Of a DNA stretch of 64,000 bases, positions 46,386 through 56,289 are shown piece by piece. This DNA is from Dactylellina haptotyla (taxonomy: Eukaryota > Ascomycota > Orbiliomycetes > Orbiliales > Orbiliaceae), in assembly GCA_031310005.1 (NCBI GenBank), contig CM062388.1, forward strand, positions 1,798,001 through 1,862,000, in the 5' to 3' direction. The notes under the pieces are model-generated. The model was not told where the DNA came from, searched no databases, and worked only from the letters and a program-made list of their open reading frames with translations. Every line of letters starts with the position of its first letter. Within the stretch, counting starts at the first letter, position 1. Position numbers and translations under genes: made by a program.

Positions 46386-46826
46386 TTACAGAATATTGTA
46401 ACAACAATATCTCCATTTCCTGTCACTGCCCATCAATGGCTGATCTTTCGGCCAAACAGAGCTTCCGTATTGGCCCGTTTTCTTTCTCCAATCTGCATGC
46501 AGAACCTGACCGCCTGCCTCCCATTCAAAATTCCAAAACCGGTATTTCTTATATCTTTTGACAAATTTAGAGCGGATTTCCTCCTCGGATATCAACTGTG
46601 AATCGCATCCGGCAGGAATTATTGACCAGAGAGTTGAAACTTGACTGGAGGCCGTAGCTGTTAAAGAGATGTTCGAAGAAATTGATATATGAGAGATATC
46701 GGCGGCGAGTGCCTTTTCTTGGTAAATTGCTTCCAGGTGGGTAGAATTTGTAGGACTAGGCGACTTATCCCAGCCTTCTGGAGGGCTCTCAGTCGAGGAC
46801 TTTGCGAATGATATCATGGGCATCAT
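46386..46826 (-). pseudogene. truncated paralog of the W/Y-rich protein
   Basis: A 146-residue frame. Its last 60 residues (KFVKRYKKYRFWNFEWEAGG, GSSVWPKDQP, DRKWRYCCYN) follow the same pattern as FADKYNGYRF...W...GSITW...GKW in the full-length gene at 32352. It stops where the other continues into its Cys cluster, so it lacks the C-terminal third. A 3' exon is possible but no convincing splice pair was found. The first half is Ser-rich and not similar. Either a truncated copy or a shorter family member. Confidence 0.45.
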
Positions 46827-47153
46827 TTCTGGGCGATTGGTGGTAGAAGCTGAGAACGCCTTGGAGAATTGGAAACGCCCGTCCGCACGAGTGGCACGAT
46901 ATTGATATAGCTGATAGTAGTAATATTACTCTCAGAGCTGAGAGAAAAATATCTAGAATCATGAAACAGATGTGCGTAGATGCTCGCACGGACTGGCGTT
47001 GTAGTAACTCACAACTTAACCATCAATAATTACCAAAAGAATTTCGTCATATATCACAAGTTGGTGTGAGCAAAATATATCGCGTCCGTATCGATTATCC
47101 CAACACCGGCTGCTTAACGACTATCCTTGTATTATTATTTTGGATGCTGAAAG
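46827..47153. other. intergenic
   Basis: Between divergent frames; nothing recognisable beyond a weak minus frame at 46789-46989. Confidence 0.4.
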
Positions 47154-47519
47154 ATGGAGCCCAACGACGAGTTCTACGATACTCTGAACTCCTACTTATC
47201 GTCTAGAGATGGCGTTCACTCCACCACCGGGCTTCCTACTCCAATCGCTAAAGTGGAGTCTTATACTTGCTCAGACCCAGCCAACTCGTTAGACGCTACC
47301 CAGAGGGTATTCAAACAATCCTTCTTTTACCCGATTATAGTGTGGGGCGGTCGAGAGGGGTGTATCAGAATCCGAAGCTCTGCACTAGGAAAATGCGTTG
47401 CGTCGTCCAGCTCCCTCTTCGCGAGTAGGGAAGCCGAAGATGTAGCTATGAAAGGCATGCTACGAAAAGCAGTCAAAGACGCCACGATTGCAGGGATTAG
47501 TACGATTATTCCTTTATAG
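47154..47519 (+). CDS. hypothetical protein, 121 residues
   Basis: ATG 47154 to TAG 47519. The N-terminal half is polar (EFYDTLNSYLSSRDGVHS); the middle reads QSFFYPIIVWGGREGCIRI, and the C-terminus is helical (REAEDVAMKGMLRKAVKDATIAG). No domain is recognised. It may be the first exon of a longer gene, with the frame at 47589 as the next part, but no good splice pair joins them. Confidence 0.35.
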   Translation: MEPNDEFYDTLNSYLSSRDGVHSTTGLPTPIAKVESYTCSDPANSLDATQRVFKQSFFYPIIVWGGREGCIRIRSSALGKCVASSSSLFASREAEDVAMKGMLRKAVKDATIAGISTIIPL

Positions 47520-47588
47520 GGCAGCTCAGTACAAGAAATCTGACACAACATTGATATAGAAAGCAGTCGCTTAGGCGCCGCCGGCAAG

Positions 47589-48011
47589 ATGATAAAGGCG
47601 ATGTTCAAAGGATCATCGAATTCTTCCAGTACAATCCCCAACCATATTCGCAACCACGCTCTATCACGTCTCGATAAATCCGTCGTCCCCGAATGGACTT
47701 TGAAGATCGTCCAGCATCCAACAAACGGAGTTTCATTGCCATACCAAGTTACATATCCACAAATTCTAGCACCAGATGACCGCCCGAATCTAATTTATCG
47801 GGAGAGGGAGTTTTGGGATGGGAGGGGCAAAGCTATTGAAGTAGTGATTTCAGATCACGAGGTTGAATCAGAGGGGACGGTAGGCCAGAGAACTGCTAAC
47901 TGTTGTCTGTATCGAGAGACGATAAAACTTTATATCTTCTGGACTGGGCATCCTGTATACCTTTGTGCCGCGATCATTCTGGTTAATAGGTGGGAAATTG
48001 TAGCTAGATAG
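47589..48011 (+). CDS. hypothetical protein, 140 residues
   Basis: ATG 47589 to the stop at 48009. It reads EWTLKIVQHPTNGVSLPYQVTY, then NLIYREREFWDGRGKAIEVVI, and ends in a hydrophobic stretch (IFWTGHPVYLCAAIILVNRW) that could be one membrane helix. The family is unknown; the relation to the 47154 frame is unresolved. Confidence 0.35.
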   Translation: MIKAMFKGSSNSSSTIPNHIRNHALSRLDKSVVPEWTLKIVQHPTNGVSLPYQVTYPQILAPDDRPNLIYREREFWDGRGKAIEVVISDHEVESEGTVGQRTANCCLYRETIKLYIFWTGHPVYLCAAIILVNRWEIVAR

Positions 48012-48692
48012 CGAGCTTCGGCCTCTATACATTGAGAGCAGATGCTAAACGTGATACTTAAAACCCCAGCACTAGAAACTTTGCCTCTAGCCGCACTATG
48101 AGTACTAATCAGTTTAATCACCATCAACAGAGGCTAAATTAAAGACTTGGTTCTTTTATTTTACGAAAGAAGCGCCTAAGAAATAAATATAGCGACGATA
48201 TTGTCAATATTTCAGATTTGTAGCATAAAGATTCTGCACTGGATCCAGTCTTGTACCAAGACAACCCAGTCGGATATAACAAGATTCGTGTGCATAACAA
48301 CACGGTTCTGACCTATAGTAACTGCTAACACCGAGAGTAATGGCAGGGATATCAAGCATAACGTTATAACGTTATGCTGGACGTTATGTGGGTCCCGAAC
48401 TGCTGTGTTGACCCGAGAACATAACGCTGAATTTCTATCGCGATATACGGATGAGAAGCAAAGTATATGGCTACGAAATTTCTATAAAGATGGCCCAATT
48501 CCCTCCCATATGTCCTTCTATCATCATCACCATAAATCCAAGTATCCAGCATACCTTGACAAATCATAACATAATAAGACCAGTCACCATCCCTATCTTC
48601 CCTTCACGCAGTGTCTACGCGACGCGCGCTTTCTGAAATACCACACTCGCAACATCTCTCAATTCCCTATTATCTCCTCAGAAACATTCAAA
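48012..48692. other. intergenic with palindromic promoter element
   Basis: Upstream of the small mitochondrial-type gene; contains the palindrome and half-sites at 48356-48427. No coding supported. Confidence 0.55.
48356..48427. promoter_or_regulatory. CATAACG palindrome and half-site cluster
   Basis: A perfect 22-bp inverted repeat (48356-48377) is made of GCATAACGTTA and its mirror. Two further copies of the half-site follow: ACGTTATG at 48381-48388 and CATAACGC at 48420-48427. Four half-sites in 72 bp, 266-337 bp before ATG 48693, suggest a binding region for a dimeric regulator. No factor is assigned. Confidence 0.5.
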
Positions 48693-49086
48693 ATGAACGC
48701 CCAGGTCATCCGTTCTGCCATCCAAACTGCCTCGGCAAACTCTGTCAAGCGCACTCCTTCGCCAATCCGTGCAGCCCAGCAAGTTCGTGCTTACGTATGC
48801 CTGCCCCCTACGTTTTTTATTAATTGATTCAATCGATTGATTAGAAAGAGCTAATATGGTATTTAATTAAGTCACAATCTCCACCTTCACCAAAGACTAT
48901 CACTCTCTTTGGGACCGAATACTCTAAGAAGAAAGTTTACACCATTGGTGGACTGGTAAGTTATATATCTTTAAGATCTGGGATTACTTGGTTAAGGATT
49001 ATTCTAATATTTTATAAATCATTCAGATCCTCTTGGCCGACTTGGCAGTTTTTGATTACTACTATTTCTTTTCCGGGAGGAAGTGA
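48693..49086 (+). CDS. small mitochondrial-type single-helix membrane protein
   Basis: Exons 48693-48794, 48872-48955 and 49027-49086 join at phase 0 to 81 residues. The N-terminus is a typical import presequence: rich in Ala, Gln, Arg and Ser, with no acidic residues (MNAQVIRSAIQTASANSVKR, then IRAAQQVRAY). A polar block (SPPSPKTITLFGTEYSKKKVYT) is followed by one membrane helix (IGGLILLADLAVFDYYYFF) and a basic end (SGRK). This plan is common to small inner-membrane subunits and assembly factors of respiratory complexes, but I cannot name it. Both introns have GT-AG borders with branch sites (GCTAAT before exon 2). It was found only by assembling small exons. Confidence 0.7.
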
Positions 49087-49553
49087 ACCAAGATATCTTA
49101 CTTAATTGAATGAATTGAGAACTTCAATTGGTAGCCGTTTGGTAGGATATTGTATAAGTTGGTGATTATGTTTTAAATTGGGCGTTTTGTATTGGAGGAG
49201 ATATCGAGATTAAATCATGTTCCCATTTGCCTTCATTATGTTCGGTTCATATGATAAAGTCGCACGCATGTATTTTCTTTGAATATATCGGTTGCGTCAG
49301 TTAGGAGACAAAAATATACAGTCGAAACAATAGTTCTAGGTCACAAATTCATTTCCAATTCCTATTCAATATAGTCGTCACATCACTTGTAAATCTCGTA
49401 TGCGTTGTATGCGCCGATGCCTAACGTCATCGCAACACAAACGCGACTGACGATTTCGTCAACCTTTTTATCCAGGGCCTTGCAAGCACGGTTATAAGTA
49501 TCGCTAGATTTCACAGCCGTTCTCACATGCCAGGTCCCGACGGGATCGGTTCA
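49087..49553. other. intergenic
   Basis: AT-rich 3' flank of the small gene; nothing recognised before the tRNA. Confidence 0.5.
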
Positions 49554-49653
49554 GGTGGTATGGCGCAATTGGTTAGCGCATTCGGCTGTTACGTGCTCGA
49601 GTAACTTGAGTTAAGCAACCGAAAGGTTGTAAGTTCGATCCTTACTACTACCG
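49554..49653 (+). tRNA. tRNA-Asn(GTT) with intron
   Basis: All arms fold. The acceptor GGTGGTA pairs with TACTACC (one G-U); the discriminator G is at 49653. The D arm is GCGC-AATTGGTTA-GCGC. The anticodon arm is TTCGG/CCGAA with loop CT-GTT-A and A after the intron. The T arm is GTAAG-TTCGATC-CTTAC. The intron (49592-49617, 26 nt) sits after position 37, the canonical eukaryotic site. TTTTTT at 49664-49669 is the RNA polymerase III terminator. It decodes AAC and AAU. Confidence 0.93.
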
Positions 49654-49663
49654 CTTGAATATC

Positions 49664-49669
49664 TTTTTT
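49664..49669 (+). terminator. RNA polymerase III terminator of tRNA-Asn
   Basis: Six T residues 10 nt after the tRNA end. Confidence 0.8.
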
Positions 49670-51254
49670 GTTTATATCTCTTCTGGATCTAAATGAGAAT
49701 AAATCATTTGTTTTGTGATTGAAATGAATGGACGGCCGGGATCTTATGATGTGGATTGCTAACTTGACCGTTAGCAAATAGCGGGTTGGCGGTGAAACAA
49801 TTTAATCGCGCTTATGTCGGGATTGATGGATAATACATGGCTGGATACTCGGACACCAGTTTCGTCTATGGAACCCGAGTAAATTATTTATCCTGTTGCC
49901 TCTTCGATGTATAATCGAAGTTATATCTGCATATGATATATCTGATATTGGGTATCCTCTATGGCGTGAAGGAGGTGGGGCAGCGCGTATGTGCCGTTCG
50001 AAATTCTGACCACTTGATACGGAGAAAGCGATAACAGAAATAGTATCTATACTCAATTGAGAGCAATAAAAAAAATCTTGCGCTCAGTCCGCGTAAGCTA
50101 ATATCAAGTTTTTTCTATAATGGAAATTTTCGAAATCTTCTTGGATAAGCTATAGTCACGTTCGAGCCTACAACCGCATAACTAAAATGATGCTGGTGTA
50201 ACCACCAAGAGCAGTCTTGTGGCCTTGTGTTGCCACCATGGTCCCAAAGACGGACTGAAAGCTTTATTTTCGAGATCCTTGTAGTCCTTTGCAAACCATT
50301 TCAACTTCCATCGATTCCGAAAGGCACTGCCGCTCGTTAATTCCTGACTCGGCATGCATATTTTGTGTCGCAGTAGTCTGTTCGCGCTAGCCAAACAGGC
50401 CGCAGGCCAGTGACTTTAAGCCTCCACAAGTGATGCTGTCGTCTAGTGTTGCATTGCATTCTGCACCGGCCTGCGAATTTTCTCGACATTTTTTGATCGC
50501 ATCCAATCGATAGTTCCTAATTTTCCAGGCGATTTATTTAAAACCCCACTTTTGGGTGACTGAATCTCATCCGATGCATGCTGAACCGTGTGAGATCAAT
50601 CGATGCAATCCCTCTTCTAGCTCTAGTTGACTCTTGAGCGCTCGGACGGTGGCGTACCGAATCCGTAGCTCCAAGAAGCCCGGCGAAAGGTTTTGTCCCG
50701 TGTGCCGGTACCTGGCGACCGTCGCTCCAACGTTCGCTAACACAAACTCTACCGCGATTGGTTATTGCGGGGCCGAAACTAGTCTACTACAAGTTTTAGA
50801 AGCGGGCCGTATTTCAAAAGCTTCACAAAACGTTCGCACTCGGCCCCACTGAACAAGAGAATGAAAAAAATGTCATTCAAAGCTAGTCAGAAGTCTGTGC
50901 TCACGAATCACGGGTGGCAGTTCGGTACCCGCTACCAAATGAGGATGAGCGGTGCTTATCCAGGAAGCTGGGCGTTCAGAAACATGTTTAGATCGGGATT
51001 AGTCGCAGCTCAACCTGCTTTGTTCGGTAACTAAAATCGTTGTATACCTCCCCAAAACCCGGGTATCAAAACTCGGCAATGAAAATTAGGAAGAAATAAA
51101 ATTGCAATGCATCAGCAGGGCGTGTTAACTGGAGTAGCTGTAAACATTTATGAAAATCTATAAATATGGGTTGCGAGCCCTTGCGGGTTTCCCGGCTACA
51201 AAACAGCACTGAGTAGCACCAATTGGCTTTGATATCAGATAATTGTATCGCAAC
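49670..51254. other. intergenic, no gene seen
   Basis: About 1.6 kb. Frames at 50182-50394 and 50634-50852 have no domains or splice structure. The right end holds the esterase promoter (TATA 51159). Confidence 0.5.
51159..51166 (+). promoter_or_regulatory. TATA box, tannase-family esterase
   Basis: TATAAATA, 96 bp before ATG 51255. Confidence 0.55.
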
Positions 51255-52988
51255 ATGAAACCACTAAATCTTAGAGCCGTTTCTGCGGTTTTACTGATCC
51301 ATTCTTCTACAATCCTTGCAGCGGGCCCAGCTTTCCAAAACCGCTGTAACAATCTCATTAATACTTTTACGGCGGACGATGTCACCGTTGTCCTTTCTGA
51401 ATATGTCCCATCTGGTACCAACATCACAAACCCAGATATCTGCATTACGTCTGTTACTACGCGCGCAGACCTGTGTAGACTACGGTTGAATGTGACGACC
51501 AGCGATACCTCAAGCACGGTGACGGAGGCGTGGATGCCTGCCAATTGGAAGAACAAGCAGAAGAGGTATCTTATGACGGGGAACGGAGCTTGGGGTGGCT
51601 GTAAGTATACTAGCCCTTCATCGAATGGTTTGATCTGAGTTTGCTAATCACAGAATAGGTATCCCATTCTATGATATGGCGTATACCAGCGGACTTGGAT
51701 TCGCTGCTATCGGACACAATACTGGGCATTGGGGTGGTGTTGCTACGGAATTTACCAACGAGGAGATATTCAAGGACTGGGTATATCGATCGTAAGGTCT
51801 TCCCGCGCCAGTCACCAACAGAAAAAATGCGAAGCTGATGGATTGGTTCGATATAGTGTCATTGCCGCTACCGATGCAACCAAACTGGCCGTCAACTTCT
51901 TCTATCAAGAAGAACTGAATAAATCCTACTTTTACGGTTGCTCCACTGGCGGTCGTCAGGCTCTCAGAATGGCCGAAGAGTTCCCTGACAAATACGACGG
52001 AATTATCGCTGCCGCACCCGCAACCGTGTGGCCAAACTTAGCCGTCTCCGAGGCTTTGTTGGCACTACTTGTCGGCCCGGAAGGTTCTCCTACCTTCCTC
52101 ACTAACGACCAGTGGCTGGCAGTGGAAGCTGAAACATACACCCAATGCGACAAAATCGACGGCGTCCTCGATCAAGTCCTTGAGGATCCCGCCAAATGTC
52201 GTTTCCGACCAGAAGCTATGCTGTGCCGCCCCGGCCAAGACTGGGCCAGCAACCGCTGTCTCACTGCGACGCAAGTAATGACTGTTCGTAAAGTCTTCTC
52301 TCCCTGGACCGGCAACGACGGACGGTATATCTACCCACGCGTCTCGCCTGGCCATCTCACACGCCAGGGGTACTTATTCGTCTACGGCAACAGCGCCCTC
52401 GTCGGCGCCGGCCCTCAGGACTTCTTACGATACGTAGTCTACAACGATCCCACTTACACCCTCGCGGACAACTTCACCCTCGACACGGCAGATATAATGC
52501 TCGACGGGGACTGGTTCGGACTATCTACCACCGCTGACCTATCGGGTCTTCAATCCAGTGGCCATAAATTGATAATGTATCACGGACTAGCGGACCCCAT
52601 GGTGCCACCCGAAGCGTCGTACGAATACTACGAGGACGTTGCAAGGGGTATGGCACTCCCGTCGGATGATCTTGATGGGTTCTTTCGGTTTTTCCCGATC
52701 TCTGGATTAGCGCATTGCTCGTACGGGAACGGTGCGGGCTTTGTTCAGGGACCCTCGCAGTTTCAATATAATATCACAGCGTCGGGGACAGTAAACGATA
52801 ACAACGGGGCGTTGATGAAGATGGTGAAGTGGGTAGAGAATAATGAGGCACCGGAGACGATAAGGGGTTGGAAACTTGATGCGGCGGGGAATCCGATTGG
52901 GTCCAAAGATCATTGTAAGTGGCCTTTGAGGACAACTTATAAGGGACACGGGGATCCGTTGAATAGAAATAGTTGGGAGTGTCTTTAG
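51255..52988 (+). CDS. secreted tannase/feruloyl esterase family protein
   Basis: Exons 51255-51600, 51659-51791 and 51857-52988 join (phases 1 and 2) to 536 residues. The signal peptide is about 1-22 (AVLLIHSSTILAAG). The alpha/beta-hydrolase core shows KRYLMTGNGAWGG, GFAAIGHNTGHWGG and the nucleophile elbow Y-G-C-S-T-G-G-R-Q with Ser at about residue 189. The C-terminal G-L-A-H-C-S-Y-G holds the catalytic His, and a conserved Asp is in GLADPMVPP. Cys beside both Ser and His is the CS-D-HC disulfide pattern of this family. Members cut gallate or ferulate esters in plant tannins and cell walls. The exact substrate cannot be told. Secretion suggests use on plant material. A poor donor (GTAAGG) at 51792 was chosen because it keeps the frame. 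Confidence 0.9.
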
Positions 52989-53094
52989 AAGAATAGCTTG
53001 CTGTATGTTGTAGATTTGAAATATAGTGCTTGATACAATATCTTATCAACTTGACGCTAAATTCATTTCGCTCGTAAAGCATAATATCTATAGT

Positions 53095-55212
53095 TTACAG
53101 TTTGGCTTTGATGACAACGCCTTTTCTCCCTGTTTTACCTTTCTCGGTAAAGTAGAGCTTGACCGCTTTTCGGGCTTCGTCCACTACTTTTGCATCTTCT
53201 ACTGTTGCCGGTACCACGACCGCCTTATCGATACCCTTGCTTCCGTTCTCCACTAGTTCTCTTAGTACTCTTCGTAGCGTCTTGCCACTTCTAGTTTTGG
53301 GGATGATTCCCGTCCCACAGATCATCCCACCTAATGCCGCGATACCACCGATATTCTGTCTTACTAGAGCATTCACCTCTTTGAACATCGTCTCATCGTC
53401 TATATTGATCTGTTTTCCATGGTGGTGGGTCGACAATGTGATGAAGGCGAATGGCATGTGCCCTTTGAGGTCATCCGGGATGCCGACAACTGCACATTCA
53501 GCTACATCATTATGAGAGATGATAGCCTGTTCGATACTACTGGTCGATAATCTGTGGCCGGCGACGTTTAAGATATCGTCTGTCCGCGACATGACGTGTA
53601 TATATCCCTACTAATTGTTAGCAATGTTATCACATATAGGGTTATGGAGTGAAAGACTGACATCCTGGTCAATCATACCGGCATCTCCGGTATCCAAATA
53701 CTTGCGATCAAATCTCTTCATGTAGGATGAATGAAATCTCTTGCCTCCATCGTCGCCCCATAGTCTCCGGAATCCAGTCGGGCCCAACGGGGTCTTGATC
53801 ACGATATTACCCATCACGCCTGCCTTGACTTCCTTCCCGTCGTCATCAACGATTCGGACATCCCAGCCGGCCAGTGGCTTGCCTGCGCTACCCGGTTTGA
53901 TGAGTAGAGTCTCGGCAGCTTTGCCAGTTCCATCGCGCGCATTGGTCAGCAATCCCGAGATCGGACATCCCGATTCCGTAGACCACCAATGATCAATAAC
54001 TCTACAACCCTTAGCGGCCTTCTTCGCTAAGTGTTCTTGCAGTAAAGTCACAATCTGCGGCTCACTCCGCTCACCGGCCAAGAATAGATTTCTTAAGCAC
54101 GAAAGGTCGTATTTATCCATCTCCTCGAGATCAGGGTCCACACGTTTGATAGCTCGGAGGGCTGTGGGGGCAGTAAACATCACGTTGACTTTATGCTGTG
54201 ATACTACCCGCCAAAAAGTACCCGCGTCGGGTGTGCCTACCGGCTTACCCTCGAAGAGAACAGTTGTGGCTCCGGCGATCAAAGGCGCGTAGATGATGTA
54301 GGAATGCCCAACAACCCATCCGATGTCCGAGGCGGTAAAGATTACATCGCCGGGACCGTTGATGTTAAACATATGCTTGATGAAGAACGCGAGGCCGACA
54401 GCGTGACCACCGGTTTCGCGAACGATGCCCTTTGGCGCACCAGTCGTGCCCGAGGTGTATATAGTGTAATGCGGATCCGAAGAAGCAACCGGAACACACT
54501 CCGTGAAGAGGGCTTTTCTCCTTCTCTTCTCGACAAGTTGAGACCAGTCGTATTCTCCCTTTGATTCGTTTGTAGAAATATCGCATTGCTCCCGTTTGAA
54601 GTAAACCACTTTCTCCGGCTTGCTACTCGCGGCTTTCACCGCGGCCTCGATGAGTGGTTTATACTCCACCACGCCCTTCGTGCCCTCGACACCACAGCTC
54701 GCGGTCAAAATGACCTTTGGTTGTGAAGCGTCAATACGCTTCGCGCATTCCGGGGCGGAGAAGCCGCCGAAGACGACATTGTGAATCACCCCGATACGAT
54801 TACACGCGAGAATACCAATCAGGGATTCGGGTATCATCGGCATGTATATGAGCGCCAGATCACCCTTCTTAAGTCCCAGATCTAGCAGGGCACCCGCGAA
54901 CAACTGCACCTCGTCGAGCAATTGCGCGTAGGTGAGTTTCCGCACGGTGGAGGTAACGGGGGAATCGTAGATGATGGCGTCCACGCCGCCGTTACCGGCT
55001 GCGACATGCCTGTCGATGGCATTGTAGCAGCAGCTGATACGGCCGTCGGGGAACCATTGCCAGGTGCCGTCCGCCGGGTTTGTGGTCAACGTAGCGGACG
55101 GGCGGGTGTGCCAGGTGAGCGAGTCCGCGAAGGGCGCCCAAAAGTCGGCGGGCGAAGTCAGCGAGGCGGCGTGCAGGACGTCCTGCGGGTGTTGCTGTGT
55201 TGCGGGCGCCAT
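53095..55212 (-). CDS. short-chain acyl-CoA synthetase (acetyl/propionyl type), PTS1
   Basis: Exons 55212-53662 and 53607-53095 join at phase 0 to 687 residues. This is the AMP-forming ligase fold. The ATP loop YTSGTTGAPKG is at about 252-262, followed by the GWVVGHSYIIYAPL region, STESGCP, YLDTGDAG, the hinge SRTDDILNVAGHRLS and the catalytic Lys in PKTRSGKTLRR. The N-terminal DFWAPFADSLTWHTRPS is typical of the ACSS3/propionyl-CoA synthetase branch of the acetyl-CoA synthetase family. The reaction is short-chain fatty acid + ATP + CoA to acyl-CoA + AMP + PPi. The C-terminus ends AKL, a canonical peroxisomal signal. Acyl preference cannot be fixed by eye. The intron (53661-53608, 54 nt) has a GTCAGT donor. 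Confidence 0.92.
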
Positions 55213-55616
55213 GGCGATCGATGGGCGATTGTCTTGGACTGAGAGAAGGGCGAGCCGGCCTGCTCCTCCTCTTCCGAACGACAGGAATAAATAGCCTCCG
55301 CGGTGGATACGAGGTGAGGAGCAGGTGGCGGGCGATATCCTCGGGTAACACAGCTACGCGTTCCTCGTTCCCCTGGTCCGGCCAAGGTACCCCGGATTTC
55401 GACTTCGGCTTGCCATTCCCAGGCGAGCGAGCTGGTGCGGCCGAAGTGGAGCCCACAGTGATATCATCATGCCACACAAGCAACACTATTCAAGATGCAT
55501 GGGCAAATGGAAAGGTTCGGAAAAGAGTAGATAGCAAACAATTGATTCTTGAAATTTCTTGCAAACCGACTCGCATCAGACTGTTTCCAACATGACCATA
55601 GCTAAAACCCGGCAAC
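55213..55616. other. intergenic, divergent
   Basis: GC-rich before the synthetase; frames on both strands look like shadows. Probably the promoter of both neighbours. Confidence 0.5.
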
Positions 55617-56203
55617 ATGGTTCAATTGACTGTCAGCGAGGAGTCTGTCTATCCGCTTTCTGCCCACCTCGAAAGCAACGGCCATTTCGCAAGGATTAAA
55701 ACGCACTTGCGAGGGAAAATGCAGTATTATATATTGACTAATTCGGTATCTCGAAGACCCGCAAAGAATAGTAACGCCTGCAAACCCGAAACTCTATTTT
55801 ATTCGTGTGGTATATTCTACCCTCTGGATGCGCAGCATCTAATCCAGACCGCAGGTGATCTGAGGGTACAGGGGTAAGCTAGCTTGCAACTGCAGCCGAT
55901 AACTCAAAATTTTGTCGCCTTGTGGGTTTGCCTTGGCTATTGCTGATCGAGATTGAGTCGATAATTTGCTTTTCTGGTTTTAAATTTTATCCGGGTACCA
56001 TAACTATGCCATGCGTATATATGTATTCTCCAGGCAACCCACGAGGCTATGATGTTTCGAACGTTTCTATCGTAAAACTGAAACCTTTCGATTTAGCCGG
56101 CGCACCTATATATAATCGAACTCGTTCAACCCTTATCGAAGATGGAGCTTATCTATGTTTCGTAGAGGCTAGAAACGAGACTAAGCTCATCACCTTCGTT
56201 TAA
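55617..56203 (+). CDS. possible two-exon hypothetical protein
   Basis: Frames 55617-55865 and 55952-56203 can be joined (GTACAG donor, AG at 55951, phase 0) to 166 residues. The first reads YPLSAHLESNGHFARIKTHL and LFYSCGIFYPLDAQHLIQ; the second reads YSPGNPRGYDVSNVSIVKLKPFDLAG and RSTLIEDGAYLCFVEARNETKL. Both are beta-rich. Other joins fail the phase test. No family is recognised. Confidence 0.35.
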
Positions 56204-56289
56204 ACCTATTTTCTAGTCTTGGATACCAAATATTCAAACGATTTTACGATTCTCAAGCCCGAGTATAAACATCAATCTCCACTTCGAGT

